Assembly (NCBI GenBank): GCA_903913345.1
Contig: CAIWLA010000598.1
Location: forward strand, 1-16,364
Origin: an uncultured Magnetococcales bacterium
GTDB lineage: Bacteria; Pseudomonadota; Magnetococcia; Magnetococcales; Magnetaquicoccaceae
Length of the DNA stretch: 16,364 nucleotides
Direction: 5' to 3'
Shown here: one piece after another, positions 6,827-13,984 of the stretch
Layout of the letters: each line of letters starts with the position of its first letter
Position numbering within the stretch: the first letter of the stretch is position 1
Translations under genes and position numbers: made by a program
The notes under the pieces: model-generated
Database searches by the model: none
Seen by the model: only the letters and a program-made list of their open reading frames with translations
Told to the model about the DNA's origin: nothing

Positions 6827-8926
6827 ATGACGATATCCAAAAAGAGCGGAGACGGACTGATCGGACTGTTTCGCGGGCGTGCTGCGGCGAAGCCGGGGAT
6901 CGACTATCCCTTTTGTCGGCAGCCGTGGCATATCGGGGCCATGCTTCTGGCCGTTTGTTATGTCTTTACCGTTGCCTGGGCCTTTCATCTCCTGCATGAT
7001 GATCTGGAAGAGAGTCTGGACCATTTGCGTTTTGGCACGCTCAATCACCTCCGTGATGCGGATCGGTCGGCGGCTTCGGTGGTCTCAACGGCCATGAACA
7101 CCGCCCTGGCCACCTTGCCGGCGGGCGCGTTGCCAGCGGATATGCGGGTGCGGGCGGCCCTGGTCAATATTGCGGGCCTGCGTACCGTGAATGGGGGTAC
7201 ACCTGCCCCGTTTGCCAGCACCGGATCGGGGATCCTGGTGACGGCCAATGGCTATGTGGCCACGGCGGCCCATGTTGTCGAGGGTCTGACCCACATTCTG
7301 GTCCGGGTGCAGACCCCCTCTGGTCCGCGTCAGTATACGGCCCAGGTGGTCAAAACGGCCCCCGACCATGATGTGGCCATCCTGAAACTGGCCTCGCGGG
7401 ATCTGTTTCCCTATCTGCCCCTGGCACCGGAGTCGGCGGTGCCGAAGCCGGGGGATCGGGTGACGGCCTGGGGGGATCCCGACAGCACCCATGCCATCGT
7501 CCATCGCGGGCAGGTGAGCCAGGTGGATGCGGGCGCGCTGGTGGGCGGGGCCTCCCTGACCCATCTGTTGCGTACCGATGCCGTCACCCACTGGTCGCAG
7601 AGTGGCGGGCCGTTGCTGGATGGCCAGGGTCGTCTCGTGGGTATCAATGTAGCTGCCCAGTCGGGCGGTGGGCTGGTGGGGTATGCCGTTCCGGCGGATG
7701 TGTTGTGGGCACACTTTCAGGATGTGGTCAACTTTCCGGCGGCGGCGGTGGCTCCGACTCCGACCACGCCCGCAGCGGTCGTGCCGAACCCCCGTGTACC
7801 GGCTGTGGCGGGAACGGATCCCCGTCTGGTGCCGGTGGCGGTTCAAAAGGGTTCCAACCCCACCCCGATGGGTGGACGGGAGCCGCGCCGCGCCGATGGC
7901 TGGTGGGCACAGGCCCAGGCCATTTACGGAGTGACCCCACCGGCTGGGGTTGCGGCCACGCCTGCGGCCTCTGCGACGGGGGTGCATGTCGCCTTTACCC
8001 CCGCTGGAACGCAACCGGTGATGGTGCCTGCCGCCCATCTGGCCGAGCCGCTGTTTTGGGGCTATCCCCCGGAGACCCTGCTGGGTCTGTTGGCCCTGGG
8101 GCTGATTTCGGGCATCAGCGGCGGCATGATGACCATGGGGGGGGGTATCATCAAGGTCACCGGTCTGATGCTCTTTTTTGGCTATGGCCTGTTGTTGATC
8201 CGGCCCGTGGCCTATATCACCAATATTTTTCTGTATGGGGCGGCGGTCCTGCGCTATCGGCGGTATGATCTGATCCGGTGGGATTCGGTGCGGGGGCTGA
8301 TTCCCTGGGCGATGGCGGGGGTGGTGATGGGCTATTTTCTGGGCAATGTCATCGGCAACCAGTGGCTGCGGACGTTGCTTGGGCTGTTTGCGGCGTTGGT
8401 GGGTGTCCGCATGGTGGTGGAGATTCTCTCCGGTCGGGGTGAGGATCCCCTGGAGGAGGGAGGGCGCACCCGGCACCAGACCCGGCAGAGCTGGATGTAT
8501 TATCTGGGCATTGGCCCACTCCCGGCGGGAGATCGGCCCCCGGTGGCCAATACGGTGGCCCGTGATGGCATTCTGGGGCTGCCCATGGGGATTGTCAGCG
8601 GTCTTTTGGGGATCACGGGCGGGGTGATCGAGGTGCCGTTGCAACGGTATGTGGCGGGTGTTCCCCTGCGCAATGCCATTGCCAACTCGGCGGTTCTGGT
8701 CTTTTTTGCCTCTCTGGTGGGTGCGATCGTGGCGATGACCCACGGCATTCAGACGGGGGCCTTCGATTGGAGTGCACCGATCAAATTGGCGATTATTCTG
8801 GTGCCGGGGGCCTATGCAGGGGGGTGGATCGGTGCCTGGTTGACCAAGGTGGTCCCTCTGGGCCTCTTGCGGTGGTTTTATGCGGCCCTCATGTTTGTCA
8901 TTGCCGTGCGGATGTTCCTCGCATGA
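6827..8926 (+). CDS. mamO: MamO, HtrA-like protease domain fused to a TauE/SafE-like membrane domain
   Basis: The 699-residue protein has an N-terminal membrane anchor (about 38-55), then a trypsin/HtrA-like domain (about 110-300), a Pro/Ala/Thr-rich linker (about 305-405), and a TauE/SafE-type membrane domain (about 412-699). The triad positions are H149 (TAAHVV), D182 (DHDVAIL) and S259 (WSQSGGPLL). All three catalytic residue types are present, unlike AMB-1 MamO, where the serine position is Thr. The two histidines reported to bind metal in AMB-1 MamO (H148, H263) appear to correspond to H181 and H296. Known role: MamO promotes magnetite nucleation by binding iron and is needed for MamE protease activation. 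The start ATG follows the mamN stop by one base. The gene ends in an ATGA overlap with mamP. Confidence 0.93.
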   Translation: MTISKKSGDGLIGLFRGRAAAKPGIDYPFCRQPWHIGAMLLAVCYVFTVAWAFHLLHDDLEESLDHLRFGTLNHLRDADRSAASVVSTAMNTALATLPAGALPADMRVRAALVNIAGLRTVNGGTPAPFASTGSGILVTANGYVATAAHVVEGLTHILVRVQTPSGPRQYTAQVVKTAPDHDVAILKLASRDLFPYLPLAPESAVPKPGDRVTAWGDPDSTHAIVHRGQVSQVDAGALVGGASLTHLLRTDAVTHWSQSGGPLLDGQGRLVGINVAAQSGGGLVGYAVPADVLWAHFQDVVNFPAAAVAPTPTTPAAVVPNPRVPAVAGTDPRLVPVAVQKGSNPTPMGGREPRRADGWWAQAQAIYGVTPPAGVAATPAASATGVHVAFTPAGTQPVMVPAAHLAEPLFWGYPPETLLGLLALGLISGISGGMMTMGGGIIKVTGLMLFFGYGLLLIRPVAYITNIFLYGAAVLRYRRYDLIRWDSVRGLIPWAMAGVVMGYFLGNVIGNQWLRTLLGLFAALVGVRMVVEILSGRGEDPLEEGGRTRHQTRQSWMYYLGIGPLPAGDRPPVANTVARDGILGLPMGIVSGLLGITGGVIEVPLQRYVAGVPLRNAIANSAVLVFFASLVGAIVAMTHGIQTGAFDWSAPIKLAIILVPGAYAGGWIGAWLTKVVPLGLLRWFYAALMFVIAVRMFLA

Positions 8927-9756
8927 ACCGCCTGCCCTCTCTCCTGCTGGCGGGCACGGTGGTGGCCCTGTTCGGGATTGTCCTGGTCGCCCTCTTTGGC
9001 GGACCGGACTATGGGCGTTTGGACGGCAAGGGCGCGAGTATGGTGACCGCCGGTGTGGTTGGACCCTCTGCGGTTCTGCCCGGTCTGGTTGGACAGCCGG
9101 TCATGCAGCCGGTGGCATTGGTCGGGTCGCCCTCTCCCTCTCCCTCTCCCTCTCCCAGACAGGGGCGGGTGAGGGGTGGGCCGATCCGGGTGGATCGGGC
9201 GGCGGTTCCCCAGGCCTATGTCGCCCCCGACATCCAGTTGGCAGAGGCCCATTGGCAGGGTCTGGAGGCCATTCCCCTGACGCTGGAGGTCAAGAAAAAA
9301 CTGAACCTGCCGTTGGCGTTGCGTGGGGTTTTGCTGGATGAGACCACCCTGGAGGCCGCCCGCTCCGGTTTGCGGGCGGGGGATGTGCTGGTGGCGATCA
9401 ACGGCAACGAGGTGACCACCCTGGAAGGGGTGTTGCAGGAATCCAGGCGGGTCAAGCGACAAAAGCGGGCGACCCTGACTGTTTGGCGTAGCGGTCGTCT
9501 GTTGCCGATTGTCCTGACGGTCCCGGATGAACTGGGCTTTGCCCAGGTGGAGACGGCCCCCATGATACTGTCGGGGGATGTGGCTCCCCATCCGTATCGG
9601 GGTTCCTGCACCCAGTGTCATGCGATTGGTACCGGGGGGCATATGGTTCCGGATCCGGATCTGGTGACCTTGCCGGCCCCGACCATTCGCGCCAACGTGC
9701 CGCGCCCGCATCAGGATCGGGGGCCTTGCGAGGCCTGTCATATTATTATTCCATGA
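8923..9756 (+). CDS. mamP: MamP, PDZ-magnetochrome c-type cytochrome
   Basis: The 277-residue protein has an N-terminal membrane anchor (about 7-26), a Pro/Ser linker with an SP repeat (69-78), a PDZ domain (about 118-202, with [15 protein letters not shown]), and two C-terminal magnetochrome motifs. The haem sites are CTQCH (229-233) and CEACH (269-273). Each lies in the wider pattern PH-x3-G-x-C-x2-CH or [11 protein letters not shown]. MamP is an iron oxidase that adjusts the Fe(II)/Fe(III) ratio for magnetite. It faces the vesicle lumen or periplasm, where c-type haem is attached. I start at ATG 8923, which overlaps the mamO stop by four bases. An earlier in-frame start at 8767 lies inside mamO and would add an unrelated N-terminus. 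Confidence 0.95.
   Translation: MNRLPSLLLAGTVVALFGIVLVALFGGPDYGRLDGKGASMVTAGVVGPSAVLPGLVGQPVMQPVALVGSPSPSPSPSPRQGRVRGGPIRVDRAAVPQAYVAPDIQLAEAHWQGLEAIPLTLEVKKKLNLPLALRGVLLDETTLEAARSGLRAGDVLVAINGNEVTTLEGVLQESRRVKRQKRATLTVWRSGRLLPIVLTVPDELGFAQVETAPMILSGDVAPHPYRGSCTQCHAIGTGGHMVPDPDLVTLPAPTIRANVPRPHQDRGPCEACHIIIP
9130..9156 (+). repeat. In-frame hexanucleotide repeat in the mamP linker
   Basis: CCCTCT is repeated four and a half times and encodes the Ser-Pro run of the MamP linker. The following bases (CCCAGACAGGGGCGGGTGAG) form a partial inverted relation with it. As the unit is six bases, changes in copy number would keep the reading frame. Confidence 0.85.
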
Positions 9757-9772
9757 AGAGGATCAAGAGCAG

Positions 9773-10453
9773 ATGATGGTTTCCCCGGAACGCAAAGCAG
9801 GTGTGGCCCGCAACGGCAGCACGGTGTTGGATGAGTTGGGCTATCTCTTCTACTCCAGCGTGCAGGTATTGAAAAAAATCTCTTCCCGCGCCATCCAGGG
9901 CTATTGCAACCTTTTTTCGGTGGACAGTGATTTGCGTCTGCACTATTTTCTGGACAAGGGGATTCGGTATACGGAACGGGGCCGGTATGCCCAGGCCATT
10001 GCGGTGCTGGAACGGGTGGTGTTGGAACGGCCACAAGATTTGGAGACCCTGTTTCATCTCGGTTTTTGCCTGCTTCGGGAAGATCGGACGGAGGAGGGGA
10101 TTGCCCTGTTGACGCGGGCCGAGCAGGTGGACGGCACGGATGCCCGCATCAGTTCGGTGCTGGGGATGGCCTATATCCAGGCGGAAAAGTATGAGGCGGC
10201 GGTGGCCATGCTGGAAAAGGCTTTGGTGGGCAATCCAGACAATTTTAATTTGCACTATCGTCTGGGGCTGGCCTATGACAAAATGGCGGACTATGACAAG
10301 GCTCTGGAAGCCTTCCAGACGGCCGGGCGTCTGCGCCCCAAAGAGCCAAAGGTCTATCAATCCATTGGTTTTATCCTGGAGCAGCAGGGCAAGCGGGATG
10401 AGGCGGTGGATTATTTCAAGCGGGCCATGCAGTTGGCAGAAGGACGGAGTTGA
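9773..10453 (+). CDS. mamA: MamA, tetratricopeptide-repeat scaffold of the magnetosome surface
   Basis: This 226-residue protein is soluble-looking and built of about five TPR units (roughly residues 57-90, 91-124, 125-158, 159-192 and 193-226). The typical TPR spacing is visible: Gly-x-x-Tyr/Phe, Ala at the helix crossing, and Pro at the unit ends, for example RYAQAIAVLERVVLERP and DYDKALEAFQTAGRLRP. MamA (about 217 residues in AMB-1) assembles through its TPRs into a coat around the magnetosome and recruits other proteins. Two adjacent ATG codons (9773 and 9776) could start it; AAGAGG lies about 10 bases upstream. It follows mamP by 16 bases. The order mamP-mamA-mamQ is the canonical one. 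Confidence 0.93.
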   Translation: MMVSPERKAGVARNGSTVLDELGYLFYSSVQVLKKISSRAIQGYCNLFSVDSDLRLHYFLDKGIRYTERGRYAQAIAVLERVVLERPQDLETLFHLGFCLLREDRTEEGIALLTRAEQVDGTDARISSVLGMAYIQAEKYEAAVAMLEKALVGNPDNFNLHYRLGLAYDKMADYDKALEAFQTAGRLRPKEPKVYQSIGFILEQQGKRDEAVDYFKRAMQLAEGRS

Positions 10454-10509
10454 TCGATTGGTTGTGACAGCAGACCTCTGGAGCCTGTGACCGCAAAAAG
10501 AGACGGCAG

Positions 10510-11412
10510 ATGACTGAAAATGATTTGAACGACCTGGATCAGGAACAACTGAACGACGAACGTCTGCGCCGGATGAAGGCGTTGATGCGTCAGTTGTACC
10601 GGGATGAATTTGAGACCAAGCGTTTCAAAGTGCCCCCGATCAAGGGCAAGACAATGATTTTGTTTGTTTCGTTTATCTCGATCATCGTCTTCGGCGTCAC
10701 CACGCTGTACAACTATAACCGGTTTGTCACCCTGGAAGAGAGCATACTCTCCACCAAGGGTCATGTGGAAGCGGCCGTGCAGTATCGGGCCAACCTGTTC
10801 AACAACCTGTTCAATCTGGCCCTCAATCTGGCGGATGTGGAGCGGGAGGTGTTTCACCATGTGGCCAACGCCCGTACCGATCTGCGGGGGGGGGCGGAGG
10901 GCAAAAGTGTGGCCGACAAGGCGTTGGCGGGCAAGGGGGCACCAGGGGCCACTCTGCCTGCCGTGGCCGGGGTGGCAGCGGGAACCTCCGATGTGGTGGC
11001 CCGTCTGCTGGCCATTGTGGAGCAATATCCCGACATCAAATCCTCGACGGTCTATCAGCAACTGATGGACAAGCTGATGGCCATGGAGGATCGGGTGGCC
11101 ATGCGGCGCAACGAATCCAATGAGGCCATTCGGATCTACAACACCCTGATCACCACCTTTCCCTGGTATTTGTTGTCCAAGGCGGTGGGTTTTCAACGGT
11201 ATGAATACTATAAATTCAATACAGGCGATATCTTGCTGTCGGCGGATGTGTTTGACCGCTTGTTGCCCGCACCCGCCGCACGGGAACGGGTGATGGCTCC
11301 AGTGGCCGAACCCGGTACAAAGCCGGTGGCTGAACCGACACCGGCGGCTGAACCGGTTGCAAAGCCGATGGCTGAACCAACGGCTGGATCGGTCGAACAG
11401 CCGAATCCATAA
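10510..11412 (+). CDS. mamQ: MamQ, LemA-family magnetosome membrane protein
   Basis: The 300-residue protein has one membrane segment (about 48-66) after a charged N-terminus, followed by a helical LemA domain (about 67-240). The LemA signature is clear: EQYPDIKSSTVYQQLMDKL, MEDRVAMRRNESNEAIRIYN and FPWYLLSKAVGF. MamQ is essential for early vesicle formation. Compared with Magnetospirillum MamQ (about 270) it carries an extra C-terminal tail (about 262-300) of imperfect AEP/KP repeats (PVAEPGTKPVAEPTPAAEP). The tail is low-complexity and probably disordered. It has an ATG start, with AGAGACGG just upstream, 56 bases after mamA. It is followed by a minus-strand copy of the hairpin repeat. Confidence 0.92.
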   Translation: MTENDLNDLDQEQLNDERLRRMKALMRQLYRDEFETKRFKVPPIKGKTMILFVSFISIIVFGVTTLYNYNRFVTLEESILSTKGHVEAAVQYRANLFNNLFNLALNLADVEREVFHHVANARTDLRGGAEGKSVADKALAGKGAPGATLPAVAGVAAGTSDVVARLLAIVEQYPDIKSSTVYQQLMDKLMAMEDRVAMRRNESNEAIRIYNTLITTFPWYLLSKAVGFQRYEYYKFNTGDILLSADVFDRLLPAPAARERVMAPVAEPGTKPVAEPTPAAEPVAKPMAEPTAGSVEQPNP

Positions 11413-11453
11413 GGCCATTCACGGGGTGATATAACGCCCTCAACTTGGGTGCT

Positions 11454-11502
11454 CTTGCCCCCAAACCCCCACCGGAGGGGATGATCCCCCCTGGACTCCC
11501 GC
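11454..11502 (-). repeat. Dispersed GC-rich hairpin repeat, copy 2 (minus strand, degenerate)
   Basis: Read on the minus strand this begins GCGGGAGTCCAGGGG, continues with GATCATCCCC, then a TGGGGGTTTGGGGGCAAG segment like the other copies. Its main hairpin (11472-11494) keeps the TGA/TCA loop but has one mismatch and one wobble pair in a 10-bp stem. It lies between mamQ and the next gene. Confidence 0.75.
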
Positions 11503-11594
11503 AATCGTTTAAAAAGACTGTTCAAAAAAGATTGTTGGGGAACTGTAACGGTTTTGGAGACGCTGAACGCCCTTTTTTGCGAGGAAGTATATCC

Positions 11595-12161
11595 ATGTTG
11601 CCTCTTCTTTCTTTGGTTGCGGTGGGTGCCGTGACGGCGGTGGCGATGGTCCGCTCCCGACGGCGGGCGGACGGTCCGGTCCGGCGCAAGAGGCTGTCGC
11701 CGGGGAGCGTACAGGTGGTCGGTCAACAGATGCTGGAATCGACCGATCAGATATTGGCCACGGAGGAGGTGGCCATGGACAACCGGTTTGGCAACCAGCC
11801 ATTGGTGAGCGAACATGAGTTTTGCCGTTCGGCTACGGTCTCGATCGAGACCGATTGGGCGGCTCACTGGGATTCGCCGACCAGTACCGACCTGCTGACC
11901 GTACTCAAGGCGGAGCTGCATGGTCGCCTCGCCCGCAAGCTGGGGGTGGAGTCGGGCACCCAGATCTCCCGGCAGATTCGCCTGAAACTGACGGTCGCAC
12001 CGGGCAAGCGGGTGCTGTATCGGGTGGTCTGGCAACAGACGGCGCAACGGGGCCAGTTTGAGATTGGTGTGGGCCGACAGGTACATACAGTACCCTACCT
12101 GATCACCTTCGGCTTGGCCCATGCCGTGCAGAGTATTGACATGGAAGAGTTGAAGCCGTAA
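11595..12161 (+). CDS. Unrecognised small membrane-anchored protein
   Basis: I do not recognise this 188-residue protein. It begins with a short hydrophobic helix (MLPLLSLVAVGAVTAVAMV) followed by a strongly basic patch (RSRRRADGPVRRKR, 20-33), which fits a single N-terminal anchor. The rest is mixed alpha/beta: a helical DLLTVLKAELHGRLARKLG (about 99-117) and then alternating strands (QIRLKLTVAPGKRVLYRVVWQQ, FEIGVGRQVHTVPYLITFG). There is one Cys and no haem or obvious catalytic motif. The start is ATG 11595 with GAGGAAG at 11581-11587; the longer in-frame start runs through the hairpin repeat. It lies after mamQ, where mamR or mamB is found in Magnetospirillum, but it resembles neither. A magnetosome-linked role is inference from position. 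Confidence 0.75.
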   Translation: MLPLLSLVAVGAVTAVAMVRSRRRADGPVRRKRLSPGSVQVVGQQMLESTDQILATEEVAMDNRFGNQPLVSEHEFCRSATVSIETDWAAHWDSPTSTDLLTVLKAELHGRLARKLGVESGTQISRQIRLKLTVAPGKRVLYRVVWQQTAQRGQFEIGVGRQVHTVPYLITFGLAHAVQSIDMEELKP

Positions 12162-12268
12162 GTCCCACTCTCCTGGCCGGTTTTATGGGTGGAAAGAGTC
12201 GGGTAGAATGCAATCGTTGGGGCGTTTTATGATTGATTTTCTGGATAAATGTGAATACGATGAACGGC

Positions 12269-12559
12269 ATGAGGATCACCTGTGATCCCGTCAAGGATGC
12301 CAGCAACCGGGAAAAGCATGGCCTTTCTCTGGGAGACGCAGTGCATTTGGACTGGGATCGACTGGTTTCCATGCCGGACAATCGTCGAGACTATGGGGAG
12401 TTGCGAGAGGTTGGGTATGGGCTGATTGCTGACCGCCTTCATTGTGTTGTGTTCGTCAGACAGGGAAGCGGCCTGCGTATCATCAGCTTTCGCAGAGCAA
12501 ATCGTCGGGAGGTGCTTCGGTATGTCAGTTTATCCCACTGTTCAAATGCCAACGCTTGA
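12269..12559 (+). CDS. brnT: BrnT-family toxin (RelE-like ribonuclease)
   Basis: This is a 96-residue protein that matches the BrnT/DUF497 pattern: MRITCDPVKDASNREKHGLS at the start, PDNRRDYGELREVGYGLI in the middle, and RIISFRRANRREVLRYV at the end. BrnT is a RelE-like mRNA-cleaving toxin neutralised by BrnA. The conserved lysine/histidine/glycine KHG, the Arg-rich DNRRDYGE and the IISFRRAN-RE motif are all intact, so the toxin may be active. A nine-base-longer start (ATG 12260) is possible; neither has a clear ribosome site. Family members usually start two to three residues before the ITYDP-like motif, so I favour 12269. Such modules are often mobile, and this one is likely a later insertion in the cluster. 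Confidence 0.85.
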   Translation: MRITCDPVKDASNREKHGLSLGDAVHLDWDRLVSMPDNRRDYGELREVGYGLIADRLHCVVFVRQGSGLRIISFRRANRREVLRYVSLSHCSNANA

Positions 12560-12728
12560 GGAAGATGTGGCCATCAATCGGGGCATTGGGTTGGATCCAG
12601 ATACCATGGAGGTTTCAGAGGCAGAATTTCCCAACCTCCGTCCGTGGTGTGGTCGTCTCACCGACAGTGAAAAGAGGATTTCCGCGCCAGTGCATTTTGA
12701 TGCCAGTGCGCCTGGGTGTGTCGTCTGA
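12522..12728 (+). pseudogene. brnA: BrnA-family antitoxin, apparently truncated
   Basis: ATG 12522 is preceded by GGGAGG (12508-12513) and overlaps the end of brnT by 38 bases, the usual coupling of this pair. The product has 68 residues. MPTLEEDVAINRGIGLDPDTMEVSEAEF is the characteristic BrnA N-terminus. Family members run to about 90 residues and end in a ribbon-helix-helix with a pattern like GWQTRIN. Here the frame stops shortly after SAPVHFDASAPGCVV, before that part. In the neighbouring frame just downstream, SSDFYRSRSGG resembles the missing FRS/YRS-G region, which suggests a frameshift. A short but working variant, or a sequencing error, cannot be excluded. BrnA normally also represses its own operon. 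Confidence 0.65.
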
Positions 12729-12800
12729 TTTTTACCGTTCGCGTTCGGGCGGGGCGTGTTGTTGATTGGACGCTGAGTGCCGAAATGGTTGATGTGAACT

Positions 12801-12829
12801 TTGTTCGAGATTAAATATCTCTTTATATT
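12801..12829 (+). promoter_or_regulatory. Putative sigma-70-type promoter with internal palindrome, upstream of mamD
   Basis: TTGTTC (12801-12806) and TATATT (12824-12829) are separated by exactly 17 bases, in an AT-rich island that stands out from its GC-rich surroundings. Between them lies GAGAT-TAAAT-ATCTC (12807-12821), a perfect 5-bp inverted repeat suited to a dimeric repressor. The expected transcript start is near 12836, a few bases before the AGGAGG (12840-12845) of the next gene. Regulation by the DtxR-type protein encoded downstream is only a guess. Confidence 0.5.
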
Positions 12830-12852
12830 GTTTTATTTCAGGAGGATAGCAG

Positions 12853-13881
12853 ATGGCCGTTGAAACGTTGATGTTTAAACTGGAAGGGATAAAACAGGCA
12901 ACCGAGGTCTCCTCCCTGGTGGGCAAGAGTTTTACGGTGGGGAAGGTGACGGGGGTTGGCAACGGTCTGGGCAATGGGCTGTTCAAGTGGTTGTTTCTGG
13001 TGCCGAGTGGCGAGGCAGCGGGCAACACGGTGGCCTTGAAGATAGAGGGTGGGCGGCAGGCGGCGCAGTTGGCGGGATTGGCCGGGAAGACGGTGACGGT
13101 GGGCCATGCCCCGGCCGTGATTGGTGGTACGGGCAACTGGCTGGTCTTGAATTCGGGCGGCGGGGCGGCGGTGGGGGCCGTTGGTGCGGTCGGGGTGGCG
13201 GCCAAGGGGACCGCTGAGTCCAAGCTGTTGCTGATGCAACTGGAGGGGACGCAGCAGGTGGCCCAGATGAAGACGTTGGCGGGCAAGACCTTTACCGTGA
13301 TTCCCTCGCCCATGGTGGGTGGAACAGCGAAGGGTTGGCTCTTCATGAAGCCGCTGGGTGGTGCGGGTGTGGCGGGCAAGGATCTGGTGGCGTTGCAGGT
13401 GCAGGGGGGGACGCAGGCCAATCTTTCCGGTTTGATTGGCAAGAGTTTTACGTTGGGCAAGGCCCCTTTGGCGGCGGGCAATGTGACGGGCAGTTGGATC
13501 GTCCTGAAGCCGGTGGGTGGCGGGGTGGCCAAGGGGGCGGCGGTGGCGATGGCGAAGGGGACGGGGGCCATGGCGGTGTCGCCATTGGATGGCTGGCAGG
13601 GGTTTGGCACCGCCAAGGCGACCGGGACGGCCAAGGCGACGGGCGGTATGGCGGCGGCCACCAAGCCGGCGGCCAAGGCGTTGTCGGGAACGGCGATGGC
13701 AGCCAAGGGTGGAACCATCTGGAATGGCACCGGCTTGAGCCTCGGTCTGGGTATGGGTTTGGGGGCCTGGGGGCCGGTATTGCTGGCGGGTTTGTTGACG
13801 GCGGTCGGTTATGGCACCTATCGGTACTATCGCAATCGGCAGGAGTTGGAGGCCGAGGCCGAGGGGGTCGAAGCCGGTTGA
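12853..13881 (+). CDS. mamD: MamD (Mms7)-like magnetosome protein with four repeats and an Mms6-like C-terminus
   Basis: The 342-residue protein contains four repeats (about 4-54, 59-104, 124-172 and 177-224) with the pattern LxLEGxxQxAxLxxLxGKTFTVGKAP, then a Gly-rich turn, then WLxLKPxGG. After an Ala/Gly/Lys/Thr-rich stretch (about 228-285: KATGTAKATGGMAAATKPAAK) comes GGTIWNGTGLSLGLGMGLG (286-304), a membrane helix (GAWGPVLLAGLLTAVGY) and an acidic tail (RNRQELEAEAEGVE). The TIW-x-G-x-GLxLGLGxGLGAWGP block is the Leu-Gly signature shared by Mms6, MamG and MamD. These proteins bind the crystal surface and set size and shape. The lysine/threonine-rich stretch and acid tail are Mms6-like, the front repeats MamD-like. 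The start is ATG 12853, with AGGAGG at 12840-12845 and a promoter upstream. Confidence 0.82.
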   Translation: MAVETLMFKLEGIKQATEVSSLVGKSFTVGKVTGVGNGLGNGLFKWLFLVPSGEAAGNTVALKIEGGRQAAQLAGLAGKTVTVGHAPAVIGGTGNWLVLNSGGGAAVGAVGAVGVAAKGTAESKLLLMQLEGTQQVAQMKTLAGKTFTVIPSPMVGGTAKGWLFMKPLGGAGVAGKDLVALQVQGGTQANLSGLIGKSFTLGKAPLAAGNVTGSWIVLKPVGGGVAKGAAVAMAKGTGAMAVSPLDGWQGFGTAKATGTAKATGGMAAATKPAAKALSGTAMAAKGGTIWNGTGLSLGLGMGLGAWGPVLLAGLLTAVGYGTYRYYRNRQELEAEAEGVEAG

Positions 13882-13890
13882 GCCAGTATG

Positions 13891-13964
13891 GCGGGTCCAG
13901 GGGGATCATCCCCCTGGTGGGGTCCAGGGGCAACGCCCCTGGTGGGGTCCGGGGCGAAGCCCCG
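13891..13964 (+). repeat. Dispersed GC-rich hairpin repeat, copy 3 (longest, three hairpins)
   Basis: Three hairpins stand in tandem: CCAGGGGGA-TCA-TCCCCCTGG (13897-13917), CCAGGGGC-AAC-GCCCCTGG (13924-13942) and CGGGGC-GAA-GCCCCG (13950-13964), separated by TGGGGT(C) spacers. It fills the gap between mamD and the regulator gene and touches the latter's ribosome site. Confidence 0.92.
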
Positions 13965-13984
13965 AAAAAGGAGCGCGTGGTATC

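Noticed and set aside
8767..8922. Longer MamP start within mamO
   Set aside because: The added residues are a frame-shifted reading of the MamO membrane domain; ATG 8923 in the ATGA overlap gives a normal membrane anchor.
12426..12521. Longer N-terminus for the BrnA frame
   Set aside because: The extra residues lie inside brnT and have no family similarity; GGGAGG before ATG 12522 marks the start.
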